Source: Chlorops oryzae (taxonomy: Eukaryota > Arthropoda > Insecta > Diptera > Chloropidae). From it: DNA of 64,000 nt. Positions 55,770-64,000 of the stretch are shown piece after piece; positions within the stretch are counted from its first letter, which is position 1; each line of letters begins with the position of its first letter. The stretch covers positions 45,567,978-45,631,977 of the forward strand of contig CM035807.1 in the NCBI GenBank assembly GCA_020466095.1, written 5' to 3'. The notes beneath the pieces are model-generated. The model was given only the letters and a program-made list of their open reading frames with translations, searched no databases and was not told the DNA's origin. The translations under genes were made by a program, and so were the position numbers.

Positions 55770-56761
55770 CTCGAAAAAAAATAATTTTAACCAAAGATCG
55801 GAGCAAGGACGTTGATGCCAAACAACTACAGTGGTCGTCCAATATAACGAATCTTATGTTGCACGGCTTGTTCGTAAATTCGAAAAATTCGTTATATTGG
55901 ACAGTAAATTTTTTCACCAAAATCTTCCGTTTTCAGGCAATAACAAGCTTCTATTAAAAAAAAGGACCCGTTTACACAGATATAGTTAAAAAAATCGGTT
56001 ATTGCTGACTGTTTTTTAGTTGACTTCAACTTTTTTTGAACAGCTAGCTCCAACAGCCAGTAAATCAATTCGGAGAACAAAACAAAAAACAACCGTTAAC
56101 TAAACGCTAACAATACGAAAATATGCTTGCACTCATAGTGGCCGGGGTACTCTAACCCGAACGATCTTTGCCAACAAACGCCGTGTCGATGCTTGCTTTT
56201 TTAACACAATATAACGGCGACATACATAAATTGAATACCCAAGCATGCCTACATAGTCATAAATACAAGGAATTGGCATGCAAAATAAATATTCGTTATA
56301 TCGGACAAAATTTTCGTTTCGTTCGTAATATAGAACCTTCAATGCAAAATTTTAAGCTGTTCGTTAAATTACGAATTCGTAAAAGCGAGTGTTCGTTATA
56401 TTGGACGACCACTGTACTCGAAGAAATCAGATCCTTCCAAGCATTGATTAGCAATGGAGAAGAAAAATCGCCATTGGATTTTCTGAATAAAATTCATGCT
56501 TGTGGTCTGGTTCCAATATATCCAAATCTTACTACAGCTCTTAAGATTTTTTTGACTTTACCAGTCCAAATAGCGTCAGCAGAAAGTAGTTTCTCGGAAT
56601 TGAAACTCATCAAAAACTATTTAAGAACATCAATGTCGAAAGACCGGCTCAGCAGCTTATCAATGATTTCAATTGAATCGGAACTTCTGGATTCCATTCC
56701 ACAGGAAACTATAATCGAGAAATTCGCTACCGCAAAAGCACGTCAAATTATTTTTAACTAA
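55770..56761 (+). pseudogene. hAT transposase C-terminal remnant, split by a MITE
   Basis: 55790-55826 and 56417-56761 form one frame once the MITE is skipped. It ends with SPLDFLNKIHACGLVPIYPN, LKIFLTLPVQIASAESSFSE and LIKNYLRTSMSKDRLSSLSM, the dimerisation domain typical of DUF4371-type hAT transposases. Upstream domains are absent. It is not the missing end of the 21328-24996 element as arranged here, but belongs to the same general family. The open frame starting at 56168 is an artefact reading out of the MITE. Confidence 0.75.
55829..56414. mobile_element. 586 bp MITE (pogo/Tigger-like), TA duplication
   Basis: CAGTGGTCGTCCAATATAAC at 55829 is mirrored by the end TTCGTTATATTGGACGACC ACTG at 56414, with TA on both sides (55827-55828, 56415-56416). 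The CAGT...TATAACGAA end and TA target suit pogo-type elements. No transposase. Confidence 0.85.
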
Positions 56762-57120
56762 GAAACGTATCAAGTGAATTTATTCAATATACTATTCTAT
56801 CTTTTAACTAGACATATTTTCAATCTTTTTAATTCTAGTTTTCTAAACAAACATAATTATAATACATATAGTTTTCATCTTTTCACATCCAATAAATTAA
56901 TAAATGACCTGATCGTATTTTTCTGTGGTTATTTTTTGTATGGGATCGATTTTATTATAAATTTTTGAGGGCGGCATTTCGCACATTGAATTGGAGTGTC
57001 GTTTAGCAATGGTAGATTCATATATAAGCAAACGTCTCACTATCAGTGTCAAACAGAATCTCGGGTACCCTCTGACAGCGGCCGCATTGATCTTGACGAG
57101 TTATATATAACCGCACGATG
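56762..57120. other. AT-rich spacer
   Basis: No gene recognised. A possible AATAAA lies at about 56890. Confidence 0.4.
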
Positions 57121-58651
57121 GCTGCTATTTGGAGTACAAAACCTTCATAAACTCGTTTAGAAGTTTCGTCCACAATGATCCGTTGATTCCAATAATTGAA
57201 AAATTTAATCATCTGTTAACCTGTCTCACAGGCAAAGCATTGGCTACAGTCAAATTATTTAAGGTGACTGAAGAAAACTATTCTAAGGCATTAACACGGT
57301 TAAAGGGGGATATGATAACGAACCGCTTATTTTCTTTGAAAATATATCTGCTCTCTTTGACATTGAAAAAGCAACAAAGGCAGAATCAGTGCAACTTCGA
57401 AAGATCGTTGATACAATATCAGCATTGTACAATTCTCTGAAGTCGTTGGGAACGTTTGAAGATATTTAAGACGCAATCATTATTCACTTGGCAACAAGTA
57501 AGGTCGATAGTGATACCAAGAAAAAATGGGATGATATTTTGGATTATACAAAGCTACCAAGTTGGTCAGAGTGCTGTGTAATGCTTGACAAGCGGTGCCA
57601 GCAATTAAACGCGAGCTCTAGGCGCAATATGAATTCACAAACAACTCCATTCCAATCGTCCCTGGCAAACATAAAATCTAAAAAACATTCACTAGCTACC
57701 AAAACTCTATCCCAAAAGAGTTGTCATTTTTGCTCCAAGCAGGGACACTGGATGACAACATGTCAAGAATTTTTAAGTTTGGAAGCCGGTCAACGATCAA
57801 ATGAAATAAAAACGTGAACAATGAGTCAATTGTTTATCAAAGGCACATGTAGTGGCAAAGTGTCCTTCCAAGTACTCCTGTCGTCAATGCAATCAGCGTC
57901 ATCATTCGCTGTTGTACAACAGCACAAACCAGACGAAGGCAGCAAGAAGCAATAATATTGCCGACCATCAGCAATTCAACAGGAAACTATAACATCAACT
58001 TCTCTTATCGTGAACATTGGCTCACCATCTTCATCTACAGTGATGGTAGCAACAGCGATGATTCTAATTAAGGACGCCATCGGATTCTATCACTTGGAAA
58101 GAGCACTGCTAGACTCTTGCTCGCAAGTGAGCATCATAAGCGAAAGTCTCTAACGGTCGTTGGGACACAAAAGATCCAAGGCAAGTACTGATATTAAAGG
58201 AGTCGGTTCAACACCCATTAAAAATGCATATAAAACGCAAGCTGCTATTCGGTCACGTTTGAACGACACCGAAATGTCGCTGGAATTTTTAATTGTACCT
58301 AAAATAACGGGGTACCATCCAGATGAAAACATCGAGCCTTTCGAACTACCGCCGGATATTAAATTAGCTGATCCAGAATTTCAAATTTCTCGTGGTATAG
58401 ATTTGTTATTGGGCACAGAATGCTTCTTTAGAATCTTGCAATCAGGAAAAATACTATCAAAGACCGAGTTATCTATTCTGCAGGAGACGTCATTGGGTTG
58501 GATAGTGACGGGAAAATGCAGGCTACGCACACCAGTAACTCAACTGAACTCATTATGTTTGACTAACGACAGCTGGCAATTACTTAACAAAAATATTGAC
58601 AAATTCTACAGAAGTTCAAAGCAAGGTGTGTGCCGAATTTCAAGTCCCTAG
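57121..58651 (+). pseudogene. BEL/Pao gag and protease fragment
   Basis: 57130-57310 has LEYKTFINSFRSFVHNDPLI and LTCLTGKALATVKLF, a DUF1759-like gag block. A frameshift near 57310 follows, and a stop at 57468. 57488-57800 continues gag with the zinc knuckle CHFCSKQGHWMTTC. 58020-58620 is an A17 protease-like region with ALLDSCSQVSII (family form DSGSQ), EFQISRGIDLLLGTECF and LSILQETSLGWIVTGKC. RT is absent; the fragment stops at 58651 against other repeat DNA. Confidence 0.75.
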
Positions 58652-59132
58652 GTCAAAAACTTTCTATTTTGGCATGTTAAGTTATATGGGAGGTGGGCGT
58701 GGCAGTCGACGGATTTCCCAGAGTTTTTCAAAATTTTTTAATTTTACTCAAACAAACGTCCATGCTAAATTTCATTGCTCTACGACCACTCCTTCTTTTT
58801 TTGCCTCGACATGTATGGGGACGTTACATTGTGCTCGACCATAATAGGTGATGTTGGCGAGCCAATTCAACAACCACCATTACCACATACGATCGAGCAT
58901 TGCATCGAGCCGAGCCGCTCGCAGGAGCATGCTGGAATTTGGATGATCCACTTAACTTTGTATCGGTTATTGAAAAATTCCTCTATCAAGTTCAACAAAG
59001 CAAAGAAAACACCTTTTTCCCTTTTGCCAATATTTGCTACGAAAATTCCCTCAAAATGGAAGATATTTCTCAACCTGGCACCACTGGCATAGTTCAGTAT
59101 TTGCTTTGCAAAAACAAAATGCAAACAATGCA

Positions 59133-59137
<5 letters not shown>

Positions 59138-59209
<72 letters not shown>

Positions 59210-59210
59210 A
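59138..59210. repeat. (CT)n microsatellite
   Basis: About 70 bp of CT repeats with one TTC interruption at 59163. 58652-59137 otherwise holds no gene I recognise. Confidence 0.95.
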
Positions 59211-59304
59211 TTCAAATGCGAAGCATTTTAATCGCTCTCTTTGTCTTGCAAGCATTGTTCTTTTCACTAGATCATTTGTTGTCATTGGAAGGCAATCATA
59301 TTTC

Positions 59305-60011
59305 CGCCCGTTTAAACGTTCGTCAACATCGTTCACCAAAACGCCCTTTGTTGGAGAGACGCTAGCGGGGAGAGGATGATGGTTTTTGTTTAACGTACTC
59401 GGATATTCTCTTTGTGCCTATATTCGTACGTGAAACTTGAAAACAGCCCCTGTGCGATTTTTACATTTGCTTCACATATTTTTGTCATTCGAACGGAAAA
59501 GTTCGAATGCCTTCGCTTATAAAATTAATTTTTTTTTTTTAGATTTTTTTGATATTTATAATTTTATTAGCTTTTTAATAATTTTAAATTCTTAATTTGA
59601 TTTTTATTTGTGAACGAAAAATAAAATAAATCAAGCAATAAGGATTATATTTAATTTTTTAAAATAAAACTTATAAATGTTACAATTACTCCTATTTATA
59701 CATATAGATGAAAAAAAAAAAAAAAATTCCAAGCAGTATTAAATAGTTTTTGTTTTTTTGAAATTGCATTGTTGTATTTGCGTTCAATACGTTCAATGCG
59801 GTCGGAATATCAATCCTCTTTGAGAGATGAATCAGGATTTTATTTTCTTTATTTTTAACATGGTTCCTACGCGCAAGAGGGAAACGTCGAAATATTAAAT
59901 GTTGAAGCATTTGTTGAACGAAGCAAATTTTGCCTGTGTGGACACGAACAAAACATGAAAAGGAAATCTGATAATTTTTTGAACGATGTTGATCATACGT
60001 CTAAACGGGCG
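59305..60011. mobile_element. Candidate 707 bp MITE with CGCCCGTTTA ends
   Basis: CGCCCGTTTAAACG...TCAACATCGTTCA at 59305-59336 is mirrored at 59980-60011 with a few differences. No clear target duplication. 60012-60655 is AT-rich without genes. Confidence 0.45.
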
Positions 60012-60659
60012 CTTTGTGCAGGGCTCTAGTAGGTACTCATTAGTTTCTATAACACTGTTGTATACCTTTTTACAACTGTTACATCCATTCTTGTTTTGCT
60101 TTTAAAACATTTCATTTCACACGTCCGTGTTTCGTCCAAAAATACACTCGTCGAAAGTTTTAACATAGGTACATAAGCTATACATTTTGAGAACTCTGTG
60201 CCATCTGCTTCGTATCTTTTATCTTCAATCTTTCGTTTTATTAGTTCAAAAGTTTTCTTTACTTTTTGGGTAAAACTACCACTTTCTCAATACCAGATAT
60301 CCAAAATATAAATTTACAAAATAACGCACTGATGCGATGAGCCTGATGCATAATAAATAAATTTAAGATGCCTAATTATAAAAAAAAACATTAATTTTGC
60401 TCAAATTGAGAAGCAAGTAAAAGCAGCTAATCCGAACAGTTTTTTAATCCTAACACATAGACCTATTTCGTTGTATGAAACCACTAAGCATACAACCCTT
60501 TAGGAATTTCAACTAATTTTAAATTAATGGAACAACTGATTGATTTAAAGTGACAATTAATTTAAATTCTGACTTTTTCCCATGTAAGAAAATAACTTTT
60601 TTAACATGGCAATGTCCTACGGCGAAGTCAATTGTCTGGATCTGGATATCTTTTAAATT

Positions 60660-60845
60660 GGTCAAAAATCAATTTATTGTAAATTAGTTATAAATCAGTT
60701 TATTGTAGATTAGTTAAAAATCAATTCATTGTAAATTGGTTAAAAATCCATTTATTGTAAATTGGTTATAAATCAGTTAATTGTAAATTGGTTAAAAATC
60801 CATTTATTGTAAATAAGTTATAAATCAGTTTATTGTAAATTGATT
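60660..60845. repeat. 26 bp tandem repeat, about 7 copies
   Basis: ATTGT recurs at 60676, 60702, 60728, 60754, 60780, 60806 and 60832, exactly 26 bp apart, in units like AATTGGTTAAAAATCAATTT. Confidence 0.95.
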
Positions 60846-60919
60846 TTATTTTCCTTTTTTTTATGATTTGAAAATTTTGTTTTTCAAGTTAACGGCTTAA
60901 GCCGTGTAGTCGCTAAAGT

Positions 60920-61063
60920 CTGGGTGTCGCATACAGCTGAAACCGAAAACTGAAACTGAATTCCATACAACAGCGACTGAAAAAAACTGCGACTGACTTG
61001 TTTCAGTCGCTGTTGTATGGAATTCAGTTTCAGTTTTCAGTTTCAGCTGTATGCGACACACAG
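60920..61063. repeat. 144 bp hairpin with 57-61 bp arms
   Basis: GTGTCGCATACAGCTGAAAC (60924) is mirrored to 61059 with one internal mismatch. The loop is 22 bp. GAAACY-type hexamer repeats follow to 61110. Confidence 0.9.
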
Positions 61064-61220
61064 CCTTAAGAACCGAAACCGAAACTGAAACTGAACTGAA
61101 ATTGATTATCGTTTCAGTTGGGTATGTTTTCTGCCGCAGTTTCTGTTTGATATGTAGTTGCTGGGAACTGAATCATAAACATCAAAAAACTGAAAGTTCG
61201 GACGTATTTCGATGAAATAA

Positions 61221-61723
61221 TAGCTTGTTCTCACGGCGTTGTGAAGCAAGTGCTTCGGCTTTCATTCCCGCTTCGCAGCAAGCGCTTCGCCATACAAATT
61301 TTTGACAACCCGAAGCACTATCTCTACTTGCTTCAGTTCGAAGCAAGTAGCGAAGCAAGCTAAATTTGATATCAACCCTGCTTGTTATCGAAAATAATCG
61401 GAAATAGTGGGAAATAAATGACAGCAGAGAAAGAAAAATAAACAAACCCGGGTAAAAAGATGCATTCCTTAAAAATATATTATGCATAACAATTAACTTA
61501 CAATTAATCTCCATTCCGCAACAACCAAAGCTTTTGCTCACGATAATAAAAAAAAACCAACAGTAAAAAAAAGCAGTGTGGCCAACTGTTAGCAATAGAA
61601 AGTGCAAAATATCTATGTTGGCATCACTGGAACGAAGCAAGATTGCACCATGAGAACGGGTAAATCTGAATCTCGCTTCAGATAACCGAAACACTTGCTT
61701 CACAACGCCGTGAGAACAAGCTA
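61221..61723. mobile_element. 503 bp MITE, PIF/Harbinger-type, TAA duplication
   Basis: TAGCTTGTTCTCACGGCGTT at 61221 is mirrored at the end 61723 for about 38 bp. TAA flanks both sides (61218-61220, 61724-61726). A 3 bp TWA duplication fits PIF/Harbinger. Confidence 0.75.
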
Positions 61724-61741
61724 TAAAATAAAATAATTAAA

Positions 61742-62092
61742 ATGTGTTCGGAAGTGGAAATATATGAGGCGAATGTTCGGATTGCTGCATACAACCAAGC
61801 AGATAATGAATTTGAAGAAGATTTGGATTGTATTTCGTTGTTGTTGGCAATCGAGAAAAAAAAAGAAGCGTTCGCATATGATGTACAAAAGAAGAGCATG
61901 GGAAGGTATGTACAACGTGTTGATAGATCGGTAGTTGCTAGATAACGATACGAAATTTCGAGAATACTTTCGTTTGTCTCCGCATCTATTTCAAACAATA
62001 CTTGCTCAAATTAAAATGGACATAGAAGGAATTCCAACGACTTTCAATCCGAAACGAATTCCATCTGAACTGAAACTATGCATCACATTGAG
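61742..62092 (+). pseudogene. PIF/Harbinger transposase, first exon
   Basis: The ATG at 61742 starts MCSEVEIYEANVRIAAYN. After a frame change near 61940 the sequence has FREYFRLSPHLFQTILAQI and PSELKLCITLR, the conserved block before the catalytic domain of DDE_Tnp_4 transposases. It ends at a splice donor ATTGAG|GTAAAT (62092/62093). The catalytic exon is not found downstream, where a minus-strand gene follows instead. Confidence 0.6.
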
Positions 62093-62702
62093 GTAAATAT
62101 AAATATTTATTGAAAATTTGATTCACTGGTATCACAAGTTGGGTGTGATTATGTGTATGGTGTTGATGGAACACTTTCGAGTTTTGATGCATAATTGAGG
62201 AGTTGAACAGTTTAAATCGCCGATGCGTTGCGTTCAACGCAAGCAATTTCCTCTTCCCCAAAAATATTCGCAATTTGCAGCTTGACTTTGTCAATCGTCA
62301 GCGGAGGAAAAGTTTTAACAGTAGTCGCCATCGAATCGAAGAACTGCTGCACACCGCATTTTGGTGGTGGCGTTGGTGGAATGAAGTTCATTGGATTTGG
62401 TCGCTTACGTTGAAGGAATTCGCGCAAAACATCGGTAGTGGTTGCCGCTGAGGTATGGTTTCGCTTTTTTGCGGAGTTTTGCAAATAGTACTCGTGGTGC
62501 CATCGTCGCAGACACTGAAACTACACAGAGAAAACGATACCACATAAAATAGAAGAAAAACAATAAGATTTCTCTATGGTTTTTATCCAAGAAGATTGTC
62601 TTATTGAAACCATAGAGAAAAACTTATTGTTTATTTTAACGAAAAATTGAACGAAAAGTCAAGAAGATAACTTATCATTTAGATATGAATTCTTGTAAAA
62701 AA

Positions 62703-62740
62703 CCAGGTCGGCGGGTTCGATCCCTGCTCCAGCGAGCGTT
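62703..62740 (+). repeat. tRNA 3'-half-like fragment with T-run
   Basis: GGCGGGTTCGATCCCTGC (box B and T-stem) followed by an 18-base T-run. No box A is visible. Confidence 0.4.
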
Positions 62741-63014
62741 GTTTTTTTTTTTTTTTTTTGGAAAAGTAGATAATTTAACATTTACATTATTTGAAAAAAT
62801 TAGAAATATAAGATTTTACCAAAGTTTTTATGCTTAAAAAATTAAAAAAAAAATTCTTAAGGAATTTCTTGAAAGCGCTTATGCGTGACGTTTCGGAAAG
62901 GCCCGACGAAAGCAACTTGGTGTTATTGGTTCGTGTCCTACTTGCTTTCTGCTCCCCGTATTTTTCCTCTCGAAATTAACTTGCGTTTTATACTCCATCT
63001 TTACACAACTTCTT

Positions 63015-63086
63015 TGGCCTGCGGCGGGGTTCGAACTCGGACCTTCCAGATTACAAGTCTAGCACACTTCAACTACGCCATCGCGA
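63015..63086 (-). repeat. tRNA-derived (SINE-like) repeat, Thr-TGT-like
   Basis: Minus strand: GCGATGGCGTAGTTGAAGTG, an anticodon stem CTAGA/TCTGG around loop CTTGTAA, and GAGTTCGAACCCCGCC. The T-stem is imperfect. Same family as 6546-6617. Confidence 0.55.
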
Positions 63087-64000
63087 GATATGATTTCAGC
63101 TTGCTAGATTGATTATATCAATGTAAGTGCAAAAAAACTGGTCTGTATTTTTAAACTATGGAATGAATACGGAATTCACATATTTTTTTAAATCAATAAG
63201 TCTTGCTTTTTATATTAAAAAGGCTTCTTCTTAAAGCGATAAGGATAACTTATCAAAAGGTCACTTTTATAAGAATGTCACATAGTTTGATTGATATGCT
63301 TACCTTATTATTTGAATATATCAAGAAGTTTTCCATATTCTTTAACAGAAATAATGAGATATTCACATTAAATATATGAGGATATCTATTAAAATGTTTC
63401 AATAAGATTTTCTCTGTGGATTCAAAGAGTTTTCTCTATGGAAAAAGCACATCGTTCATATAGTTTAAGAAGATTTCTCTATAAAATCGCTCAATAAGGG
63501 GATCTTATTGATTTTATGTGTTCATATTTTTCTGTGTGTACTGAAAGGATTGTCGCTCACTCTGGCAGACTGTGATTCATTCGACATTTTCGTTTGCCCA
63601 AGTTTGCATTGATATTCTTCATTGGTTTGGCTTTGTACATAGTCGTCCAACATATGATCTGCGTTGAATTCATGCAGGTAATCTTCAGTTTCGCTTTGTG
63701 GTATATTGGTGGTCGTCCTAAAATGGGATACCCCGAATCCATCATAGCATTTCAATCAAAAATTGCATTCAAGTAATACTCAAGATCGCTTCAGTTGCGA
63801 CGTATCCAGCAAAAACATAAAGGACTGGTCTCTCTTCGATTTTTTAGCAGAAGCGGACGATCCTGTCGGTTTTTTCTCCCTATGTCGCATGAAGTAGTCG
63901 CGCATAACGACCCATTTCTTCTTGACATCTTCAATTGCAATGACAAATTATATAATGGAATCAATAATAATAATTTCTTCTTTCAGATATCTGTCTTAAG

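Larger units (their letters stand above)
62523..63539. mobile_element. 1,017 bp inverted-repeat element inside the MADF/BESS gene
   Basis: ACACAGAGAAAA at 62523 and TTTTTCTGTGTGT at 63539, with longer mirrored text CCACATAAAAT / ATTTTATGTG. Flanks ACTGAAACT and ACTGAAAGG match at 7 of 9 positions. It contains tRNA-derived sequence and several AATAAGATTTCTCTATGG words. No transposase. Confidence 0.65.
62212..64000 (-). pseudogene. MADF/BESS-like protein gene, split by a MITE and cut by the window edge
   Basis: Read on the minus strand from 64000. IEDVKKKWVVMRDYFMRHRE (63860-63930) is a MADF/Myb-SANT-like DNA-binding segment, followed by DQSFMFLLDTSQLKR. An acidic middle (ETEDYLHEFNADHMLDDYVQ) ends at the insertion at 63540. 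After the 62523-63539 element it resumes with RRWHHEYY and ends with FFDSMATTVKTFPPLTIDKV, a BESS-like motif, at 62212. PIF/Harbinger elements carry a Myb/SANT-MADF partner gene convergent to the transposase, which fits this layout. A host MADF gene is possible but the context argues against it. Confidence 0.55.

Noticed and set aside
56168..56420. N-terminal part of the 197-codon frame upstream of the hAT domain
   Set aside because: It lies wholly within the 586 bp MITE and joins the hAT frame by chance.
59094..59339. Open frame of Ser-Leu or Arg-Glu repeats
   Set aside because: It is a translation of the (CT)n microsatellite.
63015..63086. Functional tRNA-Thr gene
   Set aside because: The anticodon stem pairs, but the T-stem is imperfect and a diverged copy at 6546-6617 shares flanking repeat sequence, so it is a SINE-like repeat.

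Overview
The window is eukaryotic and looks like intergenic or heterochromatic DNA of a higher dipteran insect. The evidence is AT-rich DNA, several 53-93 bp GT-AG introns, mariner, Penelope, jockey-like and BEL elements, a DINE-like (GACA)n repeat, and a long-LTR retrotransposon of the Osvaldo/Ulysses type known from Drosophila. I cannot name the species. No conserved single-copy host gene is visible. Almost everything recognisable is transposon-derived, often several layers deep.

Layout. 1-608: 3' end and LTR of an LTR retrotransposon. 1327-6197: an apparently intact transposon with 1.3 kb terminal inverted repeats (TIRs) and a one-intron transposase. 7105-10352: a decayed relative with different TIRs, loaded with small inverted-repeat elements. 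10841-17354: P-type transposase remnant, 68 bp tandem repeat, tRNA-derived repeats, a decayed 'transposase-domain' gene and a BEL/Pao fragment with a probable LTR. 17990-18960: a satellite-like array alternating 125 and 115 bp units. 19365-25330: a GGGGT-rich degenerate repeat interrupted by a MULE fragment and by a 3.67 kb hAT element with an 8 bp target-site duplication (TSD). 25385-33650: Penelope copy 1 split by mariner copy 1, then a minus-strand LINE split by about 2.2 kb of foreign repeats. 33660-37180: a jockey-type LINE split by a 572 bp hAT MITE with perfect 8 bp TSDs. 38700-51590: Penelope copy 2, split by a 9,886 bp Osvaldo/Ulysses-like LTR retrotransposon (39471-49356) and by mariner copy 2. 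52120-54800: an orphan TIR arm related to the 7 kb element, followed at once by an intact-looking three-exon gene similar to the SAMD3-like family. 55010-58651: MITEs, a hAT C-terminal remnant and a BEL gag/protease remnant. 59140-61063: simple and tandem repeats and hairpins. 61221-64000: PIF/Harbinger pieces, namely a transposase first exon and a convergent MADF/BESS-like gene split by a 1 kb MITE.

The strongest candidates for something under-described are the long-TIR transposon family (one intact copy, one broken copy, one orphan arm), the SAMD3-like spliced gene lying just inside that family's orphan arm, and the long-LTR retrotransposon. The last carries 239 bp tandem repeats inside its LTRs, an in-frame GGGAAAC slippery site, and an intact 300-codon third ORF that does not look like an envelope gene. 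Insertion order can be read from target duplications and split reading frames. All family names come from recognising motifs by eye; no database search was run.
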